DNA of 64,000 nt from Kribbella catacumbae DSM 19601 (GCF_000372465.1 NZ_AQUZ01000010.1:62001-126000), one strand, 5' to 3'; numbered from the stretch's first letter, positions 49,849 to 60,169 are shown. Notes: generated by a model not told the origin, from the letters alone. Numbers and translations are program-made.

Positions 49849-52386
49849 TCAGAGGTGGGTTGAGCGGTCTGGGGTGGTGCCGGGGCCTGGGTAGCCGTCG
49901 GCTACGGCGGCGAGGGGCGCGGCGCGGCCGGCGGACCAGGCGGCGCGGAAGGCGCGGCGGTCGAGGGTTTGCTCGATCGAGCGGCGGGTGGCGAGCTGGT
50001 CTGGCTTCTCGACCTCGGGCACCGGTGCGCCGATCGCCTCGCGGATCCCGTCAGCCGCGCCGATCAGGAAGGCCGCGTACTCCCCCCGATTGCGCTGCTG
50101 AGCGACCGTTGCCAGCTCCTCCAGCACGCTCGCGGATCGCCAGCGGTCACCGAGATCGCGATGCTCGGCCAGGCTCTCGTCGAGCAGATGCACAGCGCGA
50201 TCCGTGAAACTGCGGCGCCGCTCGACGATGCCCAGCTGGTTGAGCGACCAGGCAACCCCTTCGCGATACCCGAGCCTCTGCGACAGCGCGAGACTCTCCA
50301 GTAACAGGTCCTCGGCCTCGGTCAGCTCACCGCTGTACTGCGCGATGGTGCCCAGGCTGATCAGCGACCAGGCCAGCCCTTCGCCGTCACCGAGCACCCG
50401 GAAGCTGTCCCGCGCCCGCCGGCATCGCCGCTTCCCGATCTCCAGATCCCCACGCAGCCAGGCGACGAACCCGAGGTGGTTGTGCGCCCAGGCCATCCCC
50501 GACCGATCCCCGAGACTCTCGAACAGGTCGTAGCTCTGGCAATGCAGATTCTCCGCGGCCAGATAGTCGCCCCGCTCGCGAGCCACTCCGCCGAGACGCT
50601 GCATGACGAGCGCAGTACCGGCCGCGTCCCCAAGCTCCTTGTACTGCGCCAGCGCCGACTCCAGCCGCGCCATCGCCACGTCGTACTCGCATTGCAGGAA
50701 GGCCAGCATCCCCGCACCGAGCGCCGCCTTCGCCTGGTACTGCGCTTCGACGCCGGCCGCGCCGGTCATGGCGAGTGCCCGCTCGAGCCAGTCGCCTCCT
50801 TCGGCATAGTGACCGCGCAGGTAGCAGAACAACCACAATCCACCCGCCAGGCGAAGCGGCTCCCCCGCCGTACCGGACCGCAGCGACCACGCCATCGCGG
50901 CGCGGATGTTGTCGAGCTCGCCGTCGAGCCGATCGAGCCAGTCAGCCTGGTTCGCACCCCGCAGATGGCTCTCGGCCTCTTCAGCGAGCGCGACGTAGAA
51001 CGCCGCGTGCTGCCGCGCGATCTCCTCGGTGCGACCGGTCGCGGTCAACTGGTCGGCGGCGAACTCACGGATCACGGCCAGCATGTCGTACCGCGCGATG
51101 CCACGGTCGCGACTGACCCGGATCAGGGACTTGTCCACCAGCCGGCTGGTGAGGTCGAGCGCTTTCGCTCGCTCCAGCGGACCTGGGACGACCGTGCCGG
51201 AGAGCACGGCCGCTGCCGCGTTCAGCGTCCAGCCGCCGACGAACACGGACAGCAGCGCGAACAGTTCACGCTCGGCCGGAGTCAGCAGGTCGTGGCTCCA
51301 CTCGATCGCGCCGTACAAGGACTGCTGCCGGGGACCCGCAGTACTGGAACCGCCGGCCAGGATGGCGAACGAGGTCTCCAGCTCGGCGGCTAGCTCCTCG
51401 ACGGTCAGCACGTTGGTACGGGCGGCCGCTAGCTCTATCGCGAGTGGCATGCCCTCCAGCCGGCGGACCACGCGGGCGACCTGCTCGCGCTCGACGGGAT
51501 CGTGCCCGCGGGCGGTGGCGCGGTCGACGAAGAGCTTCACCGCGGGCGAGGTGTCCAGCTGGTCGTTCGTCTCGGGCAGGGCGAGTGGCGGTACGACGTA
51601 CACGCTCTCGCCGGGGATGCGCAGGAGCTCGCGGCTGGAGGTGAGGACGGACAGGTTCGGGCAGTACTCGAGCAGGGTCGAACAGACCGACGCGGCATCG
51701 GCGACGACGTGCTCGCAGTTGTCGAGCACCAGCAGCAGATGGCGCTGGCCGATCTGCTCGGCGATCTCCTGGAGCAGCCGGGCTCCGTCCAGCGGATGCA
51801 GGCCCGTCGACGAGGCCACGGCCGGAGCGACCGCGGCCGGATCCAAGACCGGGGCCAGCGGCACCCAGCAGACACCGTCATCGAAGTGGTGCCCCACCTC
51901 CCCCGCGATCGCGAGCGCAAGGCGCGTCTTGCCCACGCCACCAGGACCGCTCAGAGTCATCAGCCGGGTGACCCGCTCACCGACCAGACGGCCGACGTCG
52001 GCGAGTTCGTCCGTACGGCCGACCAGCTCATTCGCTGCGACCGGTACCGGGCGCATCGCCGTACGGGGGCCGGTGTCGCCGTCGCGGCGGGCGGCGGCTG
52101 TCAGTTGCGCGCGATCGAGCGCGCCGAGCCGGAGAGCGTCTCCGAGCAGCCTCAGCGTGTGCGGCCTCGGCGCACGCCGACGACCTCGCTCCAGCGCCGC
52201 GATGGCGTCGACACTCAGTCCAGCGAGTTCCGCCAGTCCCTCCTGCGACAATCCGGCATCTCGCCGGTGCCGGCGGAGCAGATCACCGAACCCCGTTGCC
52301 TGGGCGTCGTCCGAGCCGCGGCGAGACCCGTCTGAAGGCAAAGGACGGCCCACCCAGTCTCCGACCTCGTCCGTGGCGGTCGCCAC
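49849..52386 (-). CDS. XRE-STAND-TPR transcriptional regulator (NB-ARC ATPase)
   Basis: 845 residues. An N-terminal XRE helix-turn-helix (about 33-85: RRHRRDAGLSQEGLAELAGL) is followed by an NB-ARC ATPase with Walker A GPGGVGKTRLA (about 144-154), LLLVLDNCEHV as Walker B, and SRELLRIPGE. The C-terminal half is a run of TPR helices (about 480-810, repeated A-W-LG-A-Y-G patterns). This is a STAND regulator of the AfsR/LuxR-like type, usually controlling adjacent genes. GTG start at 52386. The next gene downstream is the beta-helix protein, separated by the 19-bp inverted-repeat element, so control of that gene is only a possibility. Confidence 0.92.
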   Translation of the reverse strand: MATATDEVGDWVGRPLPSDGSRRGSDDAQATGFGDLLRRHRRDAGLSQEGLAELAGLSVDAIAALERGRRRAPRPHTLRLLGDALRLGALDRAQLTAAARRDGDTGPRTAMRPVPVAANELVGRTDELADVGRLVGERVTRLMTLSGPGGVGKTRLALAIAGEVGHHFDDGVCWVPLAPVLDPAAVAPAVASSTGLHPLDGARLLQEIAEQIGQRHLLLVLDNCEHVVADAASVCSTLLEYCPNLSVLTSSRELLRIPGESVYVVPPLALPETNDQLDTSPAVKLFVDRATARGHDPVEREQVARVVRRLEGMPLAIELAAARTNVLTVEELAAELETSFAILAGGSSTAGPRQQSLYGAIEWSHDLLTPAERELFALLSVFVGGWTLNAAAAVLSGTVVPGPLERAKALDLTSRLVDKSLIRVSRDRGIARYDMLAVIREFAADQLTATGRTEEIARQHAAFYVALAEEAESHLRGANQADWLDRLDGELDNIRAAMAWSLRSGTAGEPLRLAGGLWLFCYLRGHYAEGGDWLERALAMTGAAGVEAQYQAKAALGAGMLAFLQCEYDVAMARLESALAQYKELGDAAGTALVMQRLGGVARERGDYLAAENLHCQSYDLFESLGDRSGMAWAHNHLGFVAWLRGDLEIGKRRCRRARDSFRVLGDGEGLAWSLISLGTIAQYSGELTEAEDLLLESLALSQRLGYREGVAWSLNQLGIVERRRSFTDRAVHLLDESLAEHRDLGDRWRSASVLEELATVAQQRNRGEYAAFLIGAADGIREAIGAPVPEVEKPDQLATRRSIEQTLDRRAFRAAWSAGRAAPLAAVADGYPGPGTTPDRSTHL

Positions 52387-52506
52387 GCACCCCCCGAAGG
52401 TATCCCGTTCCGCACCGCATTGTCAGGCCATACCCGCCGTTCCCAGCCAACTCCCAGGAAACTCCCCGGTAGCCCCTGCCCAGCCGTCGCGGCCGCGACC
52501 CCACGC

Positions 52507-52595
52507 CATTTCAGCGGTTAACCGCCGAGGTGGTGGGTTGTCACCCGATCTTCCGGGGTGACAACCCACAAGCTCGGCGGTTAACCGCCGAAATG
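52507..52595. repeat. 89-bp near-perfect palindrome
   Basis: From the outside in: CATTTCAGCGGTTAACCGC pairs with GCGGTTAACCGCCGAAATG (one mismatch), a 3-bp mismatch, then GTGGGTTGTCACCC with GGGTGACAACCCAC around a 9-nt loop. Each arm also holds its own palindrome, GCGGTTAACCGC. It lies between the small TPR gene end (52616) and the STAND regulator start (52386), both on the minus strand. A terminator role is likely but there is no T-run. Confidence 0.85.
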
Positions 52596-52615
52596 CTGCG
52601 GGCGTCGCGAGTCGG

Positions 52616-53059
52616 TTAGGGGTTGTGGTGGGTTATGGCTGTGCGCATGGAGGCGCGGGCTCGTTTGCGGTCGCCGGCGGCGTCGTAGGCGGTGGAGAGG
52701 CGGAACCAGACTCGCCAGTCGTCCGGCGCGGCTTCGGCTTCTTGTTTGTACTTCGTGAAGGCGGCGTCCGCGGCGGCTCGGTCGATTCGGCCTGACGGGC
52801 GTCTTGGCAGGTCGTCGACAGGGAGGCCGCCCGACTCGGCCAGTTCGCGGGCGAGCGCTTCGGTTTGCCTGCCGAACTGGAGTTCGCGCCAGACCAGGTA
52901 CAGCCCGACGATCGGGATCACGAGTACCGCGGCGCCGAGTCCGATCGCGACCGGATCACCGGTGCCGATCAGCAGCACGCCGCGCCAGCCGAGCAGCCCG
53001 GCGTACGCGATGAAGACCACCGCGATCACCGCGACTGCCTTCTTCGGACTCAACGACAT
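52616..53059 (-). CDS. Small membrane protein with TPR-like segment
   Basis: 147 residues. Two hydrophobic helices (about 8-24 and 34-57; AVAVIAVVFIAYAGLLGW and AIGLGAAVLVIPIVGLYLVW) are followed by a cytosolic part whose end, DDWRVWFRLSTAYDAAGDRK, reads as a single TPR hairpin. The ATG at 53059 lies one base after the dapB stop, so it is coupled to dapB. The function is unknown; similar small proteins next to dapB are, as I recall, common in Nocardioidaceae-like genomes. Confidence 0.85.
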   Translation of the reverse strand: MSLSPKKAVAVIAVVFIAYAGLLGWRGVLLIGTGDPVAIGLGAAVLVIPIVGLYLVWRELQFGRQTEALARELAESGGLPVDDLPRRPSGRIDRAAADAAFTKYKQEAEAAPDDWRVWFRLSTAYDAAGDRKRARASMRTAITHHNP

Positions 53060-53060
53060 C

Positions 53061-53840
<780 letters not shown>

Positions 53841-53848
53841 TCAGGATC

Positions 53849-55690
53849 TCACCCCGCGCCTTTGGCCGGACGACCGGCCGGGTCCGCGATCGGCACGTAG
53901 ATCTGCAGATTCATCGTGCTGGCCGGCGGCGCGATCAGCTTGTAGCCGACCTTGAGGTCCAGCCCGCAGGTACGCAGCGCGTCGATCTCCAGCTGGCCGA
54001 CCCGGCGGCTGAAGAACAGGAGTGGCTGGCGATCGCCCAGCCAGGGTTCCTTGGTGGAACAGACCTCGACGATGCCGGCCGCGGTCCGCTCACGCTCCTT
54101 CGGCGCCACCCAGGCCTCGCCGAACGGACGGCCACGCAGCATCAAGATGATGCCGGCCATCTTGTCGAAGCCGATGATCGGGCGGCCCGACGGTGTCGTG
54201 TACGGCTTGAGGAGGGTGTCGAGCGCGGTGAACTGCTCGGCCGTGGCCTGCGTCAGCTTGAGCGAGCCGAGTGGCTTGAGGTCGGTCAGGGTGGTGAGAT
54301 CTCGGTGCGGCGCGGACCGGTACGGGTTGAGCATCAGGCCGCCGTACGAGATCGCGGCGATGGCGACGAGCGCGCCGGCCGTCACCAGTGCTGTCGTCGT
54401 CCGGGCGACCAATGGTGCCGTTTCGATGCTGGTCAGGACGGCGATCATCAGCGCGGCCCAGGCGGCGAAGGCGTTGAAGCCGATTAGGTAGAGCGGGTTG
54501 TTCGTCCCGAACGCCTGAACGAACGGCAGCACCGCGAGCATGCCGAGCACGACCCAGGAACGCAGATTCTCCTTGCCTGGCGTCCATCGCTTGGCGATCA
54601 CCGCGACGACTGCTGTCACCACAGCAACCAGTACTGCGGCCAGCAGGGTGACCTGGAACTTCCCGTTGTTGGCCGCGCCGCCCGCGAGTCCGCCTTCGTC
54701 GAGCGCCCGGTAGATCGACAAGCCGAGCCCTGCTGCGGCGAGCAGCCAGGCCGCGATTCGTAGTACGGGATGGCGGGCGACCACGGCGACGCCTGCGGCA
54801 ATGAGGAGCAGGAAGTGTTGCTTGGTCGCCTCGCCGACCAGCTTGATGCCGGTGGTCCAGTACATCTCCAACAGGGTGGCCGGAGTGTAGGAAGTGTCTG
54901 CGATGAAGCGGTTGACGGCCAGGATGCCGGGGATCGCGACCGTCAGCGGTACCACCAGGAAGTGCACCGCGGCGGCGACGGCGGTCGCGCCGGCCAAGGC
55001 CCAGAAGATGCCTCGGGCAACGGCTTGGATGCCTTGGGCACTCAGTACGACGATCGCGGCGACGACGATCAGGGTGAGCACGACCACCGACGACCACTTC
55101 GCCAGCACCATCACGCTCACCACGACCCCGGCCAGCGTGAGCGCCCAGATCGGCGGCTTCCTCTCCTGCTCGATGGCGGTCGCGGCCCAGAGCACGCACG
55201 AGACGCCCGTGAGCGAGCCGAGCAGGATGACGTCGTTGTACGCCGGGCTGAGTGGCAGCCAGCTGTAACACATCCCTGCCGCGGCAAGGATGATGGCGAT
55301 CCCGGCGAACTCCCACAGCTTGGTCGGAGGCGCCGTCGGTCGGCGTACGCGAAGCGAGCGCATGAAGCTCCAGCCGAAGAACGCGTGGCCGAGGATCACG
55401 GTCACGAGCCGGAAGACGCGCAGGCTGGCGATATCCCAGTTCAGAAGCTGGAAGATCGGGCCGTAGATGTACTGGATCCCGGTCAGGGCTAGCGGATTGC
55501 TGCTCCACCAGCGGTAGGACAGCAAGTAGTAGCCCTCATCGGTGATGTCGAACCCGTAATCGACCGTGCGCAGCACTGTGACTACCCAGACGAGTACTAC
55601 CGCGCTGGCGATTGCGATCACTGCGCTCAAGAGCACGCGGACACGCAGGGTGACGCCTCCTGCGCCACCAGCAACCATGTCCGAGCTCAC
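53849..55690 (-). CDS. GT-C-like polytopic membrane protein
   Basis: 613 residues with about eleven hydrophobic helices in the first 440 residues and a soluble C-terminal part of ~150 residues. The first periplasmic loop contains FDITDEGYYLLSYRWW, an acidic loop motif reminiscent of GT-C glycosyltransferases that use polyprenyl-phosphate sugars. No further signature is recognised, so the assignment is tentative. GTG start at 55690, with ATG 55678 as alternative. Its stop is 41 bp from the dapB start, and the two may be cotranscribed. Confidence 0.8.
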   Translation of the reverse strand: MSSDMVAGGAGGVTLRVRVLLSAVIAIASAVVLVWVVTVLRTVDYGFDITDEGYYLLSYRWWSSNPLALTGIQYIYGPIFQLLNWDIASLRVFRLVTVILGHAFFGWSFMRSLRVRRPTAPPTKLWEFAGIAIILAAAGMCYSWLPLSPAYNDVILLGSLTGVSCVLWAATAIEQERKPPIWALTLAGVVVSVMVLAKWSSVVVLTLIVVAAIVVLSAQGIQAVARGIFWALAGATAVAAAVHFLVVPLTVAIPGILAVNRFIADTSYTPATLLEMYWTTGIKLVGEATKQHFLLLIAAGVAVVARHPVLRIAAWLLAAAGLGLSIYRALDEGGLAGGAANNGKFQVTLLAAVLVAVVTAVVAVIAKRWTPGKENLRSWVVLGMLAVLPFVQAFGTNNPLYLIGFNAFAAWAALMIAVLTSIETAPLVARTTTALVTAGALVAIAAISYGGLMLNPYRSAPHRDLTTLTDLKPLGSLKLTQATAEQFTALDTLLKPYTTPSGRPIIGFDKMAGIILMLRGRPFGEAWVAPKERERTAAGIVEVCSTKEPWLGDRQPLLFFSRRVGQLEIDALRTCGLDLKVGYKLIAPPASTMNLQIYVPIADPAGRPAKGAG

Positions 55691-55757
55691 CGAAGAACCT
55701 TAGACCCTGGTACTCCCCACGCCCGCGCGCGACGTTCGCTCGCCTGGCGCTGGCTTA

Positions 55758-55877
55758 CTGCAGGTCGTGGATGTGGAGCCGACCTTCGATCCCAAGATCG
55801 TCGCCGACTTCGTGGTCCGGATCGCCCAACTGCCCACGGACGTCGCCGTACCGACGCAACGCCGGCGACCTGCCTGA
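55758..55877 (+). pseudogene. Possible C-terminal remnant of a short-chain dehydrogenase
   Basis: The frame reads LQVVDVEPTFDPKIVADFVV then RIAQLPTDVAVPT before a stop, which resembles the C-terminal helix and strand of SDR enzymes (VADFVVRIAxLPxDVAVP). There is no start, cofactor motif or catalytic tetrad here, so this can only be a fragment. The match is from memory and may be wrong. Confidence 0.35.
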
Positions 55878-55927
55878 CGCGCCGTGGGCGGCCGCTGACG
55901 GGGATGCCCGTTTGTGGAGCGGGCCGC

Positions 55928-56019
55928 CCGGACCGCCACCACTATCAAACCTCGCGAGCAAACGCTTCCCTTCGACGTATCGGGTGTTGGGGCGGGGTTC
56001 GGTAGTGGTGGCGGTCCGG
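55928..56019. repeat. Inverted repeat with 17-bp perfect arms
   Basis: CCGGACCGCCACCACTA (55928-55944) and its exact complement (56003-56019). The arm sequence reappears at 63674-63777. It lies in the ~670-bp gene-poor gap between the GT-C-like gene and the ABC importer operon. Confidence 0.8.
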
Positions 56020-56057
56020 TCGGCCCGGTCATCGTCGGTGGTCGGCTCTGCCCACCG

Positions 56058-56156
56058 CCTGCCGGCGCGGTGTTTCCCTGCGGTGACCGCCCTGCCGGCG
56101 CGGTGTTTCCCTGCGGTGACCGCCCTGCCCACGCGGTGTTTCCCTGCGGCGCTCGG
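56058..56156. repeat. 33-bp tandem repeat, three units
   Basis: Units at 56058-56090 and 56091-56123 are identical; 56124-56156 is diverged at its ends. The core is GCGGTGTTTCCCTGCGG. The 33-bp period would give an 11-residue repeat (RSPQGNTAPAG on the minus strand), but the surrounding frame is not convincing as a gene. Confidence 0.85.
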
Positions 56157-56221
56157 CCCTGCACGGCCGAGCGGGATGTCATCGGTTCCTGCGGTTGAGC
56201 GGGGTTACCGGCCTGTGGGAG

Positions 56222-56300
56222 GGGTTCGCCTCTCGGCGTGGGGTTAGCCCATTGCTCTGCCAGGGGGTGATGCCCGTCTGGCGGGGCGGAGCACACCGAT
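56222..56300 (+). repeat. 79-bp dispersed repeat, copy B
   Basis: About 89% identical to 44761-44839, same orientation, in gene-poor DNA before the ABC importer operon end. Confidence 0.8.
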
Positions 56301-56363
56301 GGTCACCGAGCAGGCGACGAAGGAGGCCGCGTCCCCGGGCGGGTGGGAGTCGACGCCGGAGTG

Positions 56364-57362
56364 CTAGCCGGTGACCGAGTAGCTCGACTGGGCGTCTTCG
56401 GCGAAGTGGCAGGAGACGGTTTGCCCGGTGGGGATCTCGCGGAGTTCGGGGATCTCGACACCGCAGCGGGCTTCGGCGCGGAGGCAGCGGGTGTGGAAGC
56501 GGCACCCCGACGGCGGGCTGACCGGCGACGGCGGGTCGCCGGCCAGGACGATCCGTTTGCGCCCCTGACGAGCCAGCCCAGGCTCGGCCGACAGCAGCGC
56601 CTGCGTATACGGATGCGCCGGCACGTCGTACACCTGGTGGTGCTCGCCCAGCTCAGCCACTCGCCCGAGGTACATCACCGCGACGCGATCCGACACATGC
56701 CGCACCACCGACAAGTCATGCGCGACAAAGATGATGCTGAGCCCGAGTTCGCGCTGCAATCGCATGAGCAGGTTGACCACCTGAGCCTGGACCGACAGGT
56801 CGAGCGCGGACACAGGCTCGTCGCAGAGCAACACATCAGGATTGAGCGCGATCGCACGAGCGATGCCGATCCGCTGCCGCTGACCACCGGAGAACTGGTG
56901 CGGGAAGCGCGTCTCGTCCTCCGCACGCAGACCGACCAGCTCCAGAAGCTCGCGCACCCGCGACCGGATGTCGATGCCCTTGGAGACGTCCGGGTGCACC
57001 TCGAGCGGCTCCGCGACGATCTCGCCGACGCGCATCCTGGGGTTCAGGCTGGAGTACGGATCCTGAAACACCACTTGGACATTGCGACGCCACCTGCGCA
57101 GTTCCCGGCCGCCCATCTTGCTGACATCAGCGCCGCCGTACAGGACCGAGCCCGACGTCGGCTTCTCCAACGCAGCAAGCAGCCGGACCAAGGTGGACTT
57201 GCCGCAGCCCGATTCACCGACAATCCCGAGCGACTCACCGCGACGCAGGACGAGGTCGACGCCGTCGACAGCCCGGACCAGGGTCTTCTGGCCGAAGGAA
57301 AAGGCCGGGCTGATGTCGTAGTGCTTCACCAAATCCGTTGCCACGAGCAACTCGGAACCCAT
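56364..57362 (-). CDS. Oligopeptide/dipeptide ABC transporter ATP-binding protein (DppF/OppF type)
   Basis: 332-residue ATPase. Walker A GESGCGKST (about residues 49-57), signature SGGQRQRIGIARA, Walker B LLCDEPVSALD, and the C-terminal oligopeptide-transport extension with CRFHTRCLRAEARC. Its ATG shares a base with the upstream gene's stop (TGATG). Last gene of a five-gene importer operon. Confidence 0.93.
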   Translation of the reverse strand: MGSELLVATDLVKHYDISPAFSFGQKTLVRAVDGVDLVLRRGESLGIVGESGCGKSTLVRLLAALEKPTSGSVLYGGADVSKMGGRELRRWRRNVQVVFQDPYSSLNPRMRVGEIVAEPLEVHPDVSKGIDIRSRVRELLELVGLRAEDETRFPHQFSGGQRQRIGIARAIALNPDVLLCDEPVSALDLSVQAQVVNLLMRLQRELGLSIIFVAHDLSVVRHVSDRVAVMYLGRVAELGEHHQVYDVPAHPYTQALLSAEPGLARQGRKRIVLAGDPPSPVSPPSGCRFHTRCLRAEARCGVEIPELREIPTGQTVSCHFAEDAQSSYSVTG

Positions 57363-58360
57363 CAGACCGCCTCCTTCGCAGGGATGGACGTACGGCGTAT
57401 GCAGGCGGCGTCCCGCCCCGGCGCGACCGTCAGCAGCGGCGGCACCAAGACGGCGCAGTCCTCGATCGCGTGTGGACACCTGGTACGGAACGCGCAGCCC
57501 GACGGGATCGAGCGCAACGACGGCGGCGTACCGGGGATCGTCGGCAACTCCTGACCCTTCAGGTCCGCAGACGGCATCGAGCCCAGCAGCCCTTCTGTAT
57601 AAGGGTGAACGGGATGCTCCAGCGCCTCCGCCGTGGCAGCGCGCTCGACCACATGGCCGGCGTACATCACCACCACGTTGTCGGCGACGTCGGAGACCAC
57701 GCCGAGGTCGTGGGTGATCAGCACGACGCCCATGTCCCGCTCGGCCTGCAGATCCTCGATCAGCTCCAGGATCTGTGCCTGCACGGTCACATCAAGCGCA
57801 GTCGTGGGCTCATCCGCAATGAGCACGTCGGGATCCAAAGCTAAAGCCATCGCCAGCATCACCCGCTGCCGCATGCCGCCAGAGAACTCGTGTGGGTAGT
57901 CGTGCACCCGCTTGGCGGCGGCCGGGATCCGTACCTGGTCGAGCATCTCGGCCGCCCGCTTCATCGACTCCGACCTCGAAAGACCGCGATGCACCCGGAA
58001 GCACTCGGCGATCTGCTTGCCGACCGACTGGACCGGGTTGAGTGCCGACAGCGAGTCCTGGAACACCATCGTGATCCGGTCGCCGACGATCTTGCGGCGC
58101 TCCTTCACCGACATCGCGATCAGATCCTCACCCCGGTACTTCGCGGTGCCGGACACGATCCGCCCGGGCGGCATCTCCAGGATCCCGGTCAAGGCCTGGG
58201 TGGAGACGCTCTTGCCGGAGCCCGACTCTCCCAGGATCGCCAGCGTCTCTCCGGCCCGGACCTGCCAGGACACGCCGTCGACGGCGCGGACGCGGCCGTG
58301 GGGGGTGTCGAACTCGACGCTGAGGTCGTCAACCTTCAGCAGTACTTCGCCAGACGTCAT
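57362..58360 (-). CDS. Oligopeptide/dipeptide ABC transporter ATP-binding protein (DppD/OppD type)
   Basis: 332-residue ATPase. Walker [10 protein letters not shown], signature [18 protein letters not shown], Walker [12 protein letters not shown], and a C-terminal cysteine cluster [14 protein letters not shown]. Start ATG 58360 overlaps the permease stop by four bases. Confidence 0.93.
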   Translation of the reverse strand: MTSGEVLLKVDDLSVEFDTPHGRVRAVDGVSWQVRAGETLAILGESGSGKSVSTQALTGILEMPPGRIVSGTAKYRGEDLIAMSVKERRKIVGDRITMVFQDSLSALNPVQSVGKQIAECFRVHRGLSRSESMKRAAEMLDQVRIPAAAKRVHDYPHEFSGGMRQRVMLAMALALDPDVLIADEPTTALDVTVQAQILELIEDLQAERDMGVVLITHDLGVVSDVADNVVVMYAGHVVERAATAEALEHPVHPYTEGLLGSMPSADLKGQELPTIPGTPPSLRSIPSGCAFRTRCPHAIEDCAVLVPPLLTVAPGRDAACIRRTSIPAKEAV

Positions 58361-59250
58361 TTCAGCAGCTTCGGGTCGAGGGCGTCGCGGATCGAGTCGC
58401 CGATGATCATGAACGAGATCGTCATCGTCGAGATGAACAGGGCCGGCCAGATGAACAGGTGCGGGGTGTTCCGGAACGACGCCGCGACGCCGAACTGCGA
58501 ACCCCAGGAGATCGACGGCGGCTGCAACCCGACGCCGAGGAAGGTCAGGATCGCCTCCAGCCCGACCAGCCCGCCGACCCCGAGAGTGGTTGTCGCCAGC
58601 AACGGTGCCATCGCGTTCGGGAACACGTGTTTGCGCAGGATCCGCAGCGGTGGCACCCCGATCGACCGGGCGGCCAGCACGAACTCGCGGTTGCGGACCG
58701 AGAAGACGGTCGACCGCATCAGCCGCATCCCGAGCGGCCACGACGTCAGCAGGATGACGCCGACGATGATCCAGATGCTCCGGTTCGGGACCGAGTTGAG
58801 CACCACGATCAGCGCGATCAGCCCGGGCAGCGAGAACAGGACGTCCGCAGTACGGGAGATCAGGTTGTCGACGAAGCCCGGGAAGTACCCGGCCAGCAGG
58901 CCGAGGATCGCCGCGATGGCGAACCCACCGAGGCTGGCCACGACGCTGACCAGCACCGACGGGCGGGCGCCGTAGATGACGTTGGCGAAGTAGTCGCAGC
59001 CCTGGATGTCGAAGCCGAACGGATGGCCGGGCTCGCGGCCGTGCTGGCTCTTGCCCAGTTCGCAGTACCGCGGATCGACGGAGGTGAAGATCCGCGGTAC
59101 GGCGGCCATCAGGAAGAACGCGAAGACGAGCAGCACGCAGACCACGAACTGCGGTTTGCGCAGCAACGCCCGGAGCAGTTCGGTGTTGGACAGGGTCCGG
59201 GCGGTCAGGTCCTGCGCCTCGGCCCCGAAGACCTGCTGGGTCTCAGACAT
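58357..59250 (-). CDS. Oligopeptide/dipeptide ABC transporter permease (DppC type)
   Basis: 297-residue inner membrane permease. A first helix (VVCVLLVFAFFLMAAVP) precedes an extracytoplasmic loop and the core permease domain with the EAA loop (VLAARSIGVPPLRILRKHV). The loop has YCELGKSQHGREPGHPFGFD with DIQGCDYF, the usual N-terminal extension of DppC-like proteins. It overlaps the DppB stop by eight bases. Confidence 0.92.
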   Translation of the reverse strand: MSETQQVFGAEAQDLTARTLSNTELLRALLRKPQFVVCVLLVFAFFLMAAVPRIFTSVDPRYCELGKSQHGREPGHPFGFDIQGCDYFANVIYGARPSVLVSVVASLGGFAIAAILGLLAGYFPGFVDNLISRTADVLFSLPGLIALIVVLNSVPNRSIWIIVGVILLTSWPLGMRLMRSTVFSVRNREFVLAARSIGVPPLRILRKHVFPNAMAPLLATTTLGVGGLVGLEAILTFLGVGLQPPSISWGSQFGVAASFRNTPHLFIWPALFISTMTISFMIIGDSIRDALDPKLLK

Positions 59251-60169
59251 TGCGCACCCTCGGATCGATCGCGCCGTAGACGATGTCGACGAGCAGGTTG
59301 ATGGCGATGAACATGACGAAGGCCAGCGTGGACAGCAGTACCACCACGCCCCCCTCCTTCAGCTTGATCGCCTGGAACATGAACTGGCCGAGCCCCGGCA
59401 GGTTGAAAATGCTCTCCGCGAGCAGCGCGCCGGCGAAGATGCCGCCCACCTCGACGCCCATGTAGGTCACCATCGGGAGCAACGCGTTCGGCAGGACGTG
59501 GCCCCACAGGATCCGCTGCTCCCCCAGCCCTTTCGCCCTTGCGGTCTTGACGAAATCGGCGTTCGCGGTCTCGACGATCGACGTCCGGGTCAGCCGGGCC
59601 AGCCCGGCGAAACCGGTCAGGCCGATGCACACCGCGGGCAGCAGGTACGAGAGCGGATAGCCGTGCGCGATGCCCGACACGGGCAGCCATTTGAGCTCTA
59701 CGCCGAACACGTACTGCGCCGCGAAGTACACCACCAGCAGGGGTACCGCGAGGATGAAGAGTGTCGCGAGCAGGAGCACCCGGTCGACGACTCCGTTGCG
59801 CTTGAAGCCGGCGTACAGGCCGAAGAGGAGTCCGGCGATCCACTGAATCACCAGGCCCATCGTGGCCAGCTTGAGCGTGACCGGGATCCGCAGTTGCAGC
59901 TGCGCGGCGATGTCGGCGCCGGCGAACGTGGTGCCGAAGTTGCCCGTGAGGATGTCCTTCATCGACAGCAGGTACTGCACGATGAAGGGATCGTCCAGAT
60001 GGAACTGGGCCCGCTTGGCGGCCAGTACGGCGGCCGGGATCGGCTTGTCACCGGCCAATTCCCGCAGGGGGTCTCCAGGCATCGCGAAGACGAGCGCGAA
60101 GACCCCCAGCGTGACGATCAGGCCGATCGGCACGGCCGCCAGCACGCGGCGCAGTACGAACCCGGTCAC
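59243..60169 (-). CDS. Oligopeptide/dipeptide ABC transporter permease (DppB type)
   Basis: 308 residues. The N-terminus (VLRRVLAAVPIGLIVTLGVF) and the EAA loop (VKTARAKGLGEQRILWGHVL) are those of DppB-family permeases. The GTG start overlaps the binding protein stop by four bases (GTGA). Confidence 0.92.
   Translation of the reverse strand: MTGFVLRRVLAAVPIGLIVTLGVFALVFAMPGDPLRELAGDKPIPAAVLAAKRAQFHLDDPFIVQYLLSMKDILTGNFGTTFAGADIAAQLQLRIPVTLKLATMGLVIQWIAGLLFGLYAGFKRNGVVDRVLLLATLFILAVPLLVVYFAAQYVFGVELKWLPVSGIAHGYPLSYLLPAVCIGLTGFAGLARLTRTSIVETANADFVKTARAKGLGEQRILWGHVLPNALLPMVTYMGVEVGGIFAGALLAESIFNLPGLGQFMFQAIKLKEGGVVVLLSTLAFVMFIAINLLVDIVYGAIDPRVRNV

Noticed and set aside
55700..56296. A 198-codon frame with RSPQGNTAPAG repeats
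   Set aside because: The repeat unit gives an 11-residue period but the rest has no coding character, no ribosome site and no domain; treated as an intergenic tandem repeat.
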